In this document: piece by piece, positions 1 to 8,357 of the stretch
How positions within the stretch are numbered: the stretch's first letter is position 1
How the letters are laid out: every line of letters begins with the position of its first letter
Assembly (NCBI RefSeq): GCF_022809775.1
Contig: NZ_CP094380.1
Location: 2,579,501-2,643,500, forward strand
DNA: 64,000 nucleotides
Direction: 5' to 3'
From: Pseudodesulfovibrio tunisiensis
GTDB taxonomy: Bacteria; Desulfobacterota; Desulfovibrionia; Desulfovibrionales; Desulfovibrionaceae
Position numbers and translations under genes: made by a program
The notes under the pieces: generated by a model
Told to the model about the DNA's origin: nothing
The model's input: only the letters and a program-made list of their open reading frames with translations
Database searches by the model: none

Positions 1-426
1 GGCAATGATCATCACGTGCGCGTGGGCATGAAGTGGTTCACCTCGGCCACGCTGGTCAATCTGGGCATCGGCCTCTGGTTCCTGTTCGCCCTGCCCTCGC
101 GCGTGCAGCAGGCGTTTCTCGGCGGCAGCATTCCGGCCACGGCCTCGCTGGTCGCGTCCCTGATCGGCGCGGGCCTGCTTCTGAGCGCGGGATTTCAGGG
201 CAAGGTCCGGTCCGCTGCGGTCTGGACCTCGCTCACGGTCCTGTTCATGGCCATCACGCGCCACTGGGTGCGCACCCTGTCCATCGAGCCGTGGTTCAGG
301 ATCGAATCCATGCCCGTGACCGGCCAGTACGGACCGTTCTACCTGTTCCTGATTTCCCTTGTCATCGGCGGCGGTCTCATGTGGTACATGGTGCGACTCT
401 TTTTCAAGGCGCAGGGGAGGGCCTAG
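1..426 (+). CDS. Membrane subunit of respiratory complex (3' end of gene)
   Basis: The reading frame is open from the first base of the window, so only the C-terminal about 141 residues are present; an ATG at 28 is internal to this frame and need not be the start. The protein has four hydrophobic segments (roughly residues 15-30, 42-60, 70-88 and 108-130 of the visible part) and no CXXCH motif. It ends three bases before the ATG of the CydA-like/cytochrome c gene and is therefore almost certainly in the same operon. I infer it is the second integral-membrane subunit of that complex, but I do not recognise the family and the N-terminus lies outside the window. Confidence 0.6.
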   Translation, partial: GNDHHVRVGMKWFTSATLVNLGIGLWFLFALPSRVQQAFLGGSIPATASLVASLIGAGLLLSAGFQGKVRSAAVWTSLTVLFMAITRHWVRTLSIEPWFRIESMPVTGQYGPFYLFLISLVIGGGLMWYMVRLFFKAQGRA

Positions 427-429
427 CTC

Positions 430-2916
430 ATGGAATATCCCATCTGGAAACTCGCGACTCTCGGCGGCGGCTTCTGGGTCGCCCTGATCTCCACCCTGCA
501 TGTGTACGTGGCCCATTTTGCCGTGGGCGGCGGTCTGTTTCTGGTGCTCACGGAAATGGCGGCCGCGCGCTCGGGCAATCCGCATCTGCTGGACTATGCC
601 AAAAGGCACACCAAGTTCTTTCTGGTCCTGACCATGGCCTTTGGCGCGGTGTCGGGCGTGGCCATCTGGCTGAGCATCTCCCTGCTCGCGCCCCAGCCCA
701 CCATCATCCTGATCAAGTCCTTCGTGTTCGGCTGGGCAACGGAATGGGTCTGCTTTCTGGGCGAGATCGTGGCCCTGCTGGTCTACTACTATGCATGGGA
801 AAAAATGAATCGCCGGGATCACATCATCGTGGGCTGGCTCTATGCCGTGTTCGGCTGGCTGTCCCTGTTCCTGATCACCGGGATCATCGGATTCATGCTC
901 ACCCCGGGCGAATGGCTGCAAACCCGGAGCTTCTGGGACGGCTTCTTCAATCCCACGTTCTGGCCGCAGGTGGTGTTCCGCACCTTTTTCGCGGCCGTGT
1001 GCGCCGGACTGTTCGGCTATGTCACGGCAACGCGCATCCCGGACGAGGCCACGCGCCTTTCCACGGTGCGCGTCTGTTCCCTGTGGACCATTGCCGGATT
1101 CGTGCTGCTGGCCCTGAGCGGCTGGTGGTACATTCAGGCCCTGCCCGAACCCCAGTACGCCATGGTCATGGCCAAGTCGCAGCGCGTGGCCACCTACATG
1201 CAATTCTTTTGGATATTCGGCCCGCTCGTGGTGCTCGGCGCACTGGCAATGGCCGTGAAACTGCCGCGTTCCGTGAGTTTTCCGCTGGCGCTCGTGGTCA
1301 TGCTGTTCGGCCTTGGCCTGATGGGTTCGTTCGAGTCCATGCGCGAGGCCGCGCGCAAGCCCTACCTGATCTGGGACGTGGTCTATTCCAATTCCATACT
1401 CAAGGCGCAGGTGCCTGTCCTGAATCAGGAGGGCGTGCTGGCCCACGCCAAATGGACCCCGCCGGACCTGCGCGAGATCACGGACGACAATGAACGGCAG
1501 GTCGGGGAATTCCTGTACCAGCTCGAATGCGCGTCCTGCCATTCCATTGATGGTCCCATGAACGACATCCTGCCCCTGACCGCGCCCTATGCGGATGCGG
1601 ATTCCATGGATGCGTTCCTGTCAGGCATGGGCAGCGTCAGCGTGTACATGCCGCCCTTTGTGGGCAAACCCGACGAACGCCGCGCCCTTGCGCGCTACAT
1701 TGCGGAAGAGTTGCATCCGGATCGTGCCGCGTCCGACACGGCCATTTCCGACGAACCCGTTTCGCCCGCGCCCTTCGACGATGGCGCGGAATTCGCGCTT
1801 CTGGCCTGGGGCCGGGAAGGCATGCATTTTGTCGCGGATTCCCGGTACTGGACCCTGATGCCGTCCGGTACTGCCATTCGCGCCCAGCTCGTGCGTCGGG
1901 ATTCCGCTCCCGAAGTGATCACGCAGGGCGTGGAGATCGGATTCACGGTCGAGAACGGACCGGAAGGTGTGCTTGGCGGTGGCGACGAGGGAATCTTCGA
2001 GGCGGAACTGGATTTTCTGCCGTCCGTGGACCCGTATCAGCCGCTGCCCGTGGTCACGCTGGAAGCGCGCGTGGCCGAGACCGGCGAGGTGCTGGCCACG
2101 ACGAAATTCACTCCGGCCACGTCCCAGCTCATGGGCTGCCGGTCCTGTCACGGCGGTTCCCGGGCCAGGGACGGCAACATTGCCGATGACACGGCCCTGA
2201 ATATCCTTGCCGTGCACGACCGCATCAACCGCACCAACCATGTGGAGCGCGCAACCCGGGGCGCGAAGATTCTGTGCGTGGAATGCCACGACGACGCCTC
2301 GCAGAATGCCGCCGGGCAGGAGGACAAGCCCAACCTGTCCGCAGCCATGCACGGGTTCCACGCCATCTATCTGTCGGGCCGCGATTCCGAACACTCCTGT
2401 CTCAAGTGCCATCCGGACGGCTCCCTGCGCGGACGGCACGGCGACACCTTCGAGTGCGCCGACTGTCACGGCAACATCGAGGATCACGCCATCGGTCTGC
2501 TCAAGGCCGAACAGGAAAAAGACAAGCCGTATGCCACGGCGCGGCTGGCCATGCTCCGGCCTCAGTACGTGGAATCGGCTGACGAGATCAATCCGCGCCA
2601 GCCGTGGTTGCAGCAGCCCGACTGCCTGACCTGTCACGTGGATTTCGAGGCCCCGTCCGAGTTCACGGCCTTCAATGTCTGGGCCGCCGACCCCGAGGAA
2701 CTCTACGTCAACCGCTACGGCGACATGGCCGCCATTGCCTGCGCATCCTGCCACGGCAGCCCGCACGTGATCTATCCGGCCACGGAACGCGACAACATCC
2801 ACCCCGAACAGTACATGGGCGAGGCCCAGGCCTTCGGCTCGCAGGGCACCTGCACGGTCTGCCATGTGGAAATGATGGACATGCCCATACATCATCCGGG
2901 CATGGGATTGGAATAA
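430..2916 (+). CDS. CydA-like membrane subunit fused to octahaem cytochrome c
   Basis: 828 aa. The first about 320 residues form a polytopic membrane domain resembling cytochrome bd subunit I: conserved histidines near residues 24 and 29 and glutamates at 105 and 112 in a GWATEWVCFLGEI stretch fit the CydA haem/proton-path pattern. From residue 367 on the protein is hydrophilic with eight CXXCH haem-c motifs (CASCH, CRSCH, CVECH, CLKCH, CADCH, CLTCH, CASCH, CTVCH), so the tail must be extracytoplasmic. Canonical CydA is about 500 aa without haem c. Cytochrome-c-linked CydA relatives (the OR-C branch of the bd superfamily) are known from deltaproteobacteria; whether this one reduces oxygen or links the quinone pool to periplasmic cytochromes cannot be told. 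A GGGAGG ribosome site precedes the ATG. Confidence 0.85.
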   Translation: MEYPIWKLATLGGGFWVALISTLHVYVAHFAVGGGLFLVLTEMAAARSGNPHLLDYAKRHTKFFLVLTMAFGAVSGVAIWLSISLLAPQPTIILIKSFVFGWATEWVCFLGEIVALLVYYYAWEKMNRRDHIIVGWLYAVFGWLSLFLITGIIGFMLTPGEWLQTRSFWDGFFNPTFWPQVVFRTFFAAVCAGLFGYVTATRIPDEATRLSTVRVCSLWTIAGFVLLALSGWWYIQALPEPQYAMVMAKSQRVATYMQFFWIFGPLVVLGALAMAVKLPRSVSFPLALVVMLFGLGLMGSFESMREAARKPYLIWDVVYSNSILKAQVPVLNQEGVLAHAKWTPPDLREITDDNERQVGEFLYQLECASCHSIDGPMNDILPLTAPYADADSMDAFLSGMGSVSVYMPPFVGKPDERRALARYIAEELHPDRAASDTAISDEPVSPAPFDDGAEFALLAWGREGMHFVADSRYWTLMPSGTAIRAQLVRRDSAPEVITQGVEIGFTVENGPEGVLGGGDEGIFEAELDFLPSVDPYQPLPVVTLEARVAETGEVLATTKFTPATSQLMGCRSCHGGSRARDGNIADDTALNILAVHDRINRTNHVERATRGAKILCVECHDDASQNAAGQEDKPNLSAAMHGFHAIYLSGRDSEHSCLKCHPDGSLRGRHGDTFECADCHGNIEDHAIGLLKAEQEKDKPYATARLAMLRPQYVESADEINPRQPWLQQPDCLTCHVDFEAPSEFTAFNVWAADPEELYVNRYGDMAAIACASCHGSPHVIYPATERDNIHPEQYMGEAQAFGSQGTCTVCHVEMMDMPIHHPGMGLE

Positions 2917-2923
2917 AGGGGGA

Positions 2924-3050
2924 GAATGCCTTCGGCGACCAGAGAACCCCTTGAAAGGGGTTCTCTGGACTCTCCTGAACTTTTTGACTTTCCGCCGCCG
3001 CGAGGATGGAGGGAGTTTGAAAGTGGTGGTTGGGCGGCGGAGAGGAGATT
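2924..3050 (+). repeat. Family 1 hairpin repeat, 3'-truncated copy
   Basis: Begins with GAATGCCTTCGGCGACC, then the hairpin AGAGAACCCC-TTGAAA-GGGGTTCTCT (2941-2966) and a second stem (CCGCCGCC...GGCGGCGG). It matches the start of the longer copies at 46228 and 58005 but stops at about 3050, where AT-rich sequence and the Mrr-like gene begin. The first hairpin may also terminate the upstream cytochrome transcript. Confidence 0.75.
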
Positions 3051-3066
3051 ATATTATCGATCTAGA

Positions 3067-3942
3067 TTACTTGAATTTACTAAAAAAAGCGTGATCTATT
3101 TCATATACAGTTTTTTTTGTCAGTCCAAGCTCTACCTTTTCAAACATTTCAACAAGTTTTTCTCCATCAACTAATTCTATTTTATCAGCTCCATCTCTGT
3201 TTGCTTCTTTTATCGCTTCTTGACTAAAGGTTGAGGTGGTAATCATAATCCCCTTTTCTGCTCTTCCAATCATTGCATTCCGAAAATCGCCAACTTGTGC
3301 TCTACTGACAGTATTGCCTTTTTTGTAACGTTTACATTGGAATATAACTTTGAAAGAAACGAAGGGATTTATTTTTAGAGTTCCAAATCCATCTATTCCT
3401 TCATCTCCACCCTTTCTGGTAACTTCAACATTTTCAAAATCCGATTCTCGGAGAACTTCTTTGCATATTCTTTCGAATCCATCAGGCGACAAAGAACGTA
3501 ATACATCGATTAAATCAAGATTTAAAAAGTCAGAGCTGCCATTTTCTTCATGAGGAATAAAGATTTCATTTTTATTTGTTTTTTTAAATGTTTCATTTTT
3601 GGGTTTTCGCTGCTTAATTTTTTGCCATTTTCTTACTATCAGATAGGCTTCATTTTCCGTTAGATGAGTTTTTTTGCCTTCATCTGTCAGTTTCCATGTC
3701 CCATATTTGGAAGAATCAAGCAAACCTTCCCATACAAGGTATTGCCTTGCCCAAGCCACTTGATTGTAAAATTTGTTTCCACCTGATTTTTCATTTACTG
3801 CGTCAAGAATTTTGTCTGGCAGATTTAACTTTCTAGCAATTCTATCAGAAATTTCTCTTGGTTTTCCAGAATCCCCCAAATCTCTGAGGGCATCCAGTAA
3901 AGGAGCAAACCATTGAACAAATTCAGGATATTTTTGTTTCAT
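3067..3942 (-). CDS. mrr: Mrr-family type IV restriction endonuclease
   Basis: 291 aa. The N-terminal about 100 residues look like the Mrr_N winged-helix domain; the C-terminal half carries the Mrr catalytic PD-(D/E)XK core, seen as GGDEGIDG followed by FQCKRY about 30 residues later. Family members cleave modified (methylated) foreign DNA. The full length matches the family (about 300 aa). Codon use is strikingly AT-rich and lysine-rich compared with all neighbours, and the gene sits between a truncated repeat and a tRNA gene, so acquisition by transfer is likely. No methyltransferase partner is adjacent, consistent with a type IV enzyme. Confidence 0.88.
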   Translation of the reverse strand: MKQKYPEFVQWFAPLLDALRDLGDSGKPREISDRIARKLNLPDKILDAVNEKSGGNKFYNQVAWARQYLVWEGLLDSSKYGTWKLTDEGKKTHLTENEAYLIVRKWQKIKQRKPKNETFKKTNKNEIFIPHEENGSSDFLNLDLIDVLRSLSPDGFERICKEVLRESDFENVEVTRKGGDEGIDGFGTLKINPFVSFKVIFQCKRYKKGNTVSRAQVGDFRNAMIGRAEKGIMITTSTFSQEAIKEANRDGADKIELVDGEKLVEMFEKVELGLTKKTVYEIDHAFFSKFK

Positions 3943-4070
3943 GGGAATATAGGTGGTTATTGGTAAGTTTTAATTGATCCATAACAATTAGCTATCAACC
4001 AGTAAACACCTATTCTGAAAGAAGAAATGCAATCGTATGTGGATAGTTGAAAAAAGAAATTTGGAAGATC

Positions 4071-4110
4071 AAAAAACAAAAGGCTTGCAAACGTATTGTT
4101 TGCAAGCCTT
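4071..4110 (-). terminator. Rho-independent terminator of tRNA-Phe
   Basis: A perfect 13-bp stem (AAGGCTTGCAAAC / GTTTGCAAGCCTT, loop of 5) at 4080-4110 is followed on the minus strand by TTGTTTTTT. It lies 10 bases downstream of the tRNA 3' end. Confidence 0.85.
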
Positions 4111-4119
4111 TGTTTTCAA

Positions 4120-4195
4120 TGGTGCTCAGGGACAGAATTGAACTGCCGACACGGGGATTTTCAGTCCCCTGCTCTACCGACTGAGCTACCTGAGC
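4120..4195 (-). tRNA. tRNA-Phe (anticodon GAA)
   Basis: 76 nt with a complete cloverleaf: acceptor stem GCTCAGG/CCTGAGC, D arm GCTC...GAGC, anticodon stem GGGGA/TCCCC with loop CTGAAAA giving anticodon GAA, T arm GGCAG-TTCAATT-CTGTC, and an encoded CCA. The AT-rich mrr segment begins just downstream of its 3' end, a common integration site for mobile DNA, although no duplicated tRNA 3' end was found near 3050. Confidence 0.96.
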
Positions 4196-4258
4196 GCCGG
4201 TGAGGAGTTGTGTTTAGCGAAACCCGATGGGGTTGGCAAGCACTTTTTCAGAAAACCC

Positions 4259-6022
4259 TCATTTTTCCGGGGCATCCTCGGGAAGTGGCGCGCCGAGCTC
4301 CATGATCCTTTGGGCGAATCCCTGACGCAGGGCTTCCATGTATTCGGTGTCCAGCGGGCCCTTCCATGTGGTTATCTCGCTGTAACGCTTGGGTATTTTT
4401 ACGGTCCGCGGGTCGTAGCCCGTGGAGATGCGTACGCGCCAGCGCAATTTCTGGACTTCGAAGGCAATTTCGTCCACGCCTGTGGCGAGATCGGTGTAGC
4501 CCACGGCCTCCAGTGCCTCGTCCAGCAGGGCTTCCGTGTATACCCCGCGCGAGAACAGACAGCCGACCATGCAGTTCAGGATGATGCGCTTGCGTCCGTC
4601 CTCCACAAGGAATTTCAGGGCCGCGTCAACATCCTTTTCCTCGTGCTTCTGGTCCCAGGAATATCCGCCCGCGTCCAGATGCGCGTGGCGGAAGCCCAGC
4701 GCCTCGGACACGAAGAAGACTTCGCCCGTGGCATAACCCGCCATTTCCTGACCCAGCACGCAGGCATAGTCGCCCCCGCCATAGCGGGCAACGGCGCGCA
4801 TGGTGCCTCGGGCCAGCAGGGAATAGAACTCGTTCTCCTGCTGGCTGAGCAGTTCCACGGCCTTCATGTAGGTTTCGGCGTCGCCCCATTTCAGGGGAAG
4901 CAGGGTTTCGTCCTCGGAGATGTCGCCGCGCTCCAGCGCCTCGGTGGCCCAGGCAAGTGCCACACCGCAACTCATGCAGTCGAACCCTTCCTTTTCGATC
5001 ACGTCCAGCACGCGCAGCACCTCGCCCGGCTCGATGATCTCAAGCATGCCGCCCACCGCAAAGATGGGCTCGTAATCATAGGCCACCTGACGGTAGAGGT
5101 ACTGGTTGTTGGTCTGGAACTGCTCGCGCACGAATCCCACGTGGATGCAGCCCACGGGACAGCCTGCACAGGCCGCATTGCGCAGCAGGGTTTCGTCCGC
5201 AAAGGTCTCGCCGGAAATGCGTTCGGCATGGGGCGAGGACGTCTGTTGCAGGTTCTTCCATGGCAGGCTCTTCAGTCCGTTGAGCGGGCTGATGTTCACG
5301 GCAGTGCCCACGCCGTGGTATTTGCTCATCATTTCCGTTGAGGTGAGCTGTTCGAATATGTGCTTGTAGAGCTTGGGATACGCCTTGCCCTCGGGCAGGG
5401 GGAATCCCCGGTCGCCCAGAATGCAGATGCCCTTGAGGTTCTTGACCCCCATGACCGTGCCGCCGCCCAGCCTGCCGAAGTGTCGGTAGGTGTCCACGTT
5501 GATGCAGGCATAGGTGCTGAGCTTTTCCGCTGCCGGACCGATGCGCAGGATGCTGCGTCGGCCCGAACCCGGGAACATCTTGCGCAGGGCGCGGCCCGTG
5601 CTCAGGGCGTCGAATCCGCGCAGGTATTCCACGTCCTTGAGCTCCACGCGGCGCGAGCCCACGCACAGGGCGGTGAGCCGCTCGGCCCTGCCGGTGATGA
5701 CGAGGGCGTCCAGGTCGGCGAAACGCAGGGAGAGTGCGGATTTGCCGCCTGCATAGCTCTCGGCGTACTGGTCGTGGTACGGCGACTTGAACGAGCAGCA
5801 GGTCTTGCTCATGAGCGGGTAGTAGCCGGTGAGCGGGCCGATCGCCAGAATCATGGGCTGATCCGGGTCGTTCCATGGCCGGTCCGCATGGCCGAATTCC
5901 TGAAACAGCCGGGCCGCCAGTCCGGTTCCGCCAAGAACCTCGTTCCGACCGCCCCGTTCCACGATGTTTGCCTTGCCCGTGCCCAGATTCACCACCATGA
6001 CGCGGAAGTAGTCGCGGATCAT
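4259..6022 (-). CDS. aor: Aldehyde:ferredoxin oxidoreductase family protein
   Basis: 587 aa, close to the usual about 600. Residues 1-210 contain the pterin-binding N-terminal domain (GGTGLAARLF; GRLGGGTVMGVKNLKGI). The [4Fe-4S] cluster motif C285-X2-C288-X3-C292 (CAGCPVGC) is present and a late cysteine, in LNCMVGC, probably completes it. The family holds a tungsten- or molybdenum-bispyranopterin and oxidises aldehydes to acids with ferredoxin as acceptor; the substrate here is unknown. The ATG overlaps the ferredoxin stop (ATGA) and follows a strong AAGGAGG, so the two proteins are translationally coupled. Confidence 0.9.
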   Translation of the reverse strand: MIRDYFRVMVVNLGTGKANIVERGGRNEVLGGTGLAARLFQEFGHADRPWNDPDQPMILAIGPLTGYYPLMSKTCCSFKSPYHDQYAESYAGGKSALSLRFADLDALVITGRAERLTALCVGSRRVELKDVEYLRGFDALSTGRALRKMFPGSGRRSILRIGPAAEKLSTYACINVDTYRHFGRLGGGTVMGVKNLKGICILGDRGFPLPEGKAYPKLYKHIFEQLTSTEMMSKYHGVGTAVNISPLNGLKSLPWKNLQQTSSPHAERISGETFADETLLRNAACAGCPVGCIHVGFVREQFQTNNQYLYRQVAYDYEPIFAVGGMLEIIEPGEVLRVLDVIEKEGFDCMSCGVALAWATEALERGDISEDETLLPLKWGDAETYMKAVELLSQQENEFYSLLARGTMRAVARYGGGDYACVLGQEMAGYATGEVFFVSEALGFRHAHLDAGGYSWDQKHEEKDVDAALKFLVEDGRKRIILNCMVGCLFSRGVYTEALLDEALEAVGYTDLATGVDEIAFEVQKLRWRVRISTGYDPRTVKIPKRYSEITTWKGPLDTEYMEALRQGFAQRIMELGAPLPEDAPEK

Positions 6023-6462
6023 GACGCCACCTCCTTGTCCTTGTTCGAGCCGTTGCGCCGTTCCGGCACCTCCACCATTTCCAGACAGTCGTGCGGGCAG
6101 TAGGGGATGCAGCGGCCGCAGTGGATGCACACGTACGGATTGACCTGATGATCCAGAAAGATAGCGTCCACCGGGCAGGCCTTGGCGCATTCGCCGCAGC
6201 GGATGCACAGGTTGCGCTTCTGGATCACGCCGCCGCCCTTGCGCTGGGAAAACGCGCCCGTGGGACACGCCGCCACGCAGGGGGCGGGGTCGCAGGCCAG
6301 ACAGACGCGTGCCTCGAATCCGGTGCTCAGGCCGCCGGACGAGGCGATGCGGATGCCTGCCTTGTTCCAGGACAACACCTTATGAACCTGCCGGGAGCAG
6401 GCCAGGGAACACGAATGGCAGCCGATGCATCGCTCCATTCGCGTGGCTCGCATAATCTTCAT
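6019..6462 (-). CDS. Four-cluster ferredoxin, AOR partner
   Basis: About 147 aa with four cysteine groups: CIGCHSCSLAC near the N-terminus, CLACDPAPCVAACP, CIRCGECAKACP and CIHCGRCIPYCP. These fit four [4Fe-4S] clusters of the kind found in electron-transfer subunits of AOR and DMSO-reductase-like enzymes. No signal peptide is present, so it is cytoplasmic. I chose the ATG at 6462 because GGAGG lies ten bases upstream; an ATG at 6471 is too close to that site. Its stop overlaps the oxidoreductase start by 4 bp, so it should be the immediate electron acceptor. Confidence 0.87.
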   Translation of the reverse strand: MKIMRATRMERCIGCHSCSLACSRQVHKVLSWNKAGIRIASSGGLSTGFEARVCLACDPAPCVAACPTGAFSQRKGGGVIQKRNLCIRCGECAKACPVDAIFLDHQVNPYVCIHCGRCIPYCPHDCLEMVEVPERRNGSNKDKEVAS

Positions 6463-6481
6463 TCGTCTCATGCCTCCGTTG

Positions 6482-8125
6482 TCAAAAACCCGTGTTTTCC
6501 TCCGGGGCCACGACTTCCAGTATGTCGTGCTTCACGGCCCAGAGGATATGATTTTCCGCTTGTTGAGCGGCAATGTTCGGAAATATTTCACGGAGTTTGC
6601 GGACAAGCTCTTCGCAGCGGACCGGCTTGCGTGCCAGAAACGCGAGTTTGCGTGCGGCTTCGGGATCAATGAAATTTACCAGTCCGGAATACAGGAGCGG
6701 AAAATCCCGGCCACGGTAGAATGCGTGCCCGGTGCGTCCGGTCGTCAGCACGATGTCCGGCCCCAACTGATGCGAGGCGTAGTGCCCGAACACCCTGCCA
6801 TACGGAATCTGCTGGGGCTGGGCCGCATTGCGCAGGGCTTCCCTGTCCACGGGAATCTCCCGCAGTCTGTCCCACAGGATTTCGTGCTGTTCCACCACGC
6901 TGTCCCACGAAAAATGGGCTTCCACCCGCTTTCGCCCGGCCATGCCCATGGCCTGTCGCAGTTCCGGGAACCGGATGAGCCGGATCAGGGCCGAGGCCAG
7001 TCCGGGCACGTCCACGGCCGTGCGCTGGGCCAGCAGCAGATGATACTGGTTGTCGAACAGGAGCGGCGCCAGCGGGTCGAGATCATCGGTACGCGCCGGG
7101 CCGAGCGTGGGCACGAGCAGTCCGGTCTCGCCATGGACCACGATATCCCGGTAGCCGTCATAGTCCGAGGCCACCACGGGCAGGCCGAACGCCCCGGCCT
7201 CCAGCAGGGTGATGCCGAAGGTTTCCTGCGGATTGTCCGCAATGGACACGAAGATGTCGGCCTCGCGGAACAGCTCTGCCTTGCGCTGTTCGTCGGGCCG
7301 TCGTTCCAGACGCAGCCGGAGCCCGATGTTCGTGGCCAGATCGAGCAGTGCGGGCGTGAAATCGTCGTTGTCATCCACCCATCCGGCCAGCACCAGTTCC
7401 ACGCCGGACAGGTCGATTCCCTCGGCTCCGGCCCGGTGCAGGGCACGCAGCAGGGGCAGCAGGTCCATCTTGGAATAGTGGGAGATTCTGCCGAACACGA
7501 GCAGTCGGACCATGTCCCCCTGCCTTGTCCGGGGCGGAGTCATGGCCGAGGCGTCCACGCCAAGGGGAATCAGGGCCAGCTCCGGGGCCGGGAACCGTTT
7601 CCGGGAAAGGCCGTGGTTTTCCCGCAGATACAGGAAGAAGTTTTCCACAGCGGTTCTGCCTGCGGACGAGGTGCACACGATGGCATCCCTGCCCGTGGTG
7701 CCGGGCTGGAGATGGCGCAGAAACGCCTCGCCGAAATCCGCGTAGCTCAGGGAATGGATGGTGCCGGTAACGGGAAAGATGTCGCGGGCCACCTGATTGC
7801 GCAGCCGGATCAGGTGCGGCTGCCACAGAATGCAGTCGGACTGATGGAAACAATGGTAATGGGTGTCGGCCAGTGCGGACGGAAGTTCCCTGCGGTCGCG
7901 AAGGCGGATGCGTCCGGATGCGACCAGCCTGGGCCGCGTGTGTTCCAGATGTTTCCGCAGTGCGTCGGAAATGCCCCGATCGTTCAGGAAGAAATGATAT
8001 TCGTCAAAGGAATCCCGGTTCAGCAGCGCATCCAGAAACCGGACATTGGCCACTTTTCGGCCCAGTACCGGGCCGGATTCGAAAAACGGGTCCAGAGTCG
8101 CCCATACTCTTTTTATCCCTGTCAT
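6482..8125 (-). CDS. Glycosyltransferase family 4-like protein
   Basis: About 547 aa. The middle and C-terminal Rossmann part shows GT4 hallmarks: LIPLGVD, LLVFGRISHYSK, LVLAGW, and the donor-binding E-X7-E segment PQETFGITLLEAGAFGLPVVASDYDGYRD split around conserved glutamates. A further about 130 residues follow the catalytic fold and I do not recognise them. Start is uncertain: ATG at 8125 or a TTG at 8137 that is better spaced from AAAGGAG. The stop is only 20 bp before the ferredoxin start, so it heads the minus-strand operon with the AOR pair, an odd combination. Sugar donor and acceptor are unknown. Confidence 0.82.
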   Translation of the reverse strand: MTGIKRVWATLDPFFESGPVLGRKVANVRFLDALLNRDSFDEYHFFLNDRGISDALRKHLEHTRPRLVASGRIRLRDRRELPSALADTHYHCFHQSDCILWQPHLIRLRNQVARDIFPVTGTIHSLSYADFGEAFLRHLQPGTTGRDAIVCTSSAGRTAVENFFLYLRENHGLSRKRFPAPELALIPLGVDASAMTPPRTRQGDMVRLLVFGRISHYSKMDLLPLLRALHRAGAEGIDLSGVELVLAGWVDDNDDFTPALLDLATNIGLRLRLERRPDEQRKAELFREADIFVSIADNPQETFGITLLEAGAFGLPVVASDYDGYRDIVVHGETGLLVPTLGPARTDDLDPLAPLLFDNQYHLLLAQRTAVDVPGLASALIRLIRFPELRQAMGMAGRKRVEAHFSWDSVVEQHEILWDRLREIPVDREALRNAAQPQQIPYGRVFGHYASHQLGPDIVLTTGRTGHAFYRGRDFPLLYSGLVNFIDPEAARKLAFLARKPVRCEELVRKLREIFPNIAAQQAENHILWAVKHDILEVVAPEENTGF

Positions 8126-8357
8126 GTCATTGGTCAAACAGGGGTAGCTCCTTTTGTCAATGCCAACCGTGTGCGGATCAGGGAAGTTTCTGCCGCATTC
8201 AGGAATGGTTCGCACCGATCCACGATAAATTGATTCGCTATTCCAGTCCTTTTCATTTCAATTTTCCGCAAGTCGATACGGTTGGCCCTGTTTTTGCTCA
8301 ACCACCTGTGCGGAAGTTTTTCCGCGTCATGGTTTTGACGTTCAAGGAGATGGAGAC

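Noticed and set aside
2926..3174. Short plus-strand frame starting MPSATREPLERGSLDSPE
   Set aside because: It is the family 1 repeat read as protein; the same kind of frame occurs at the 46228 and 58005 copies.
3050..4120. tRNA-Phe attachment-site duplication flanking the mrr segment
   Set aside because: No second copy of the tRNA 3' end was found near 3050, and no integrase gene is present.
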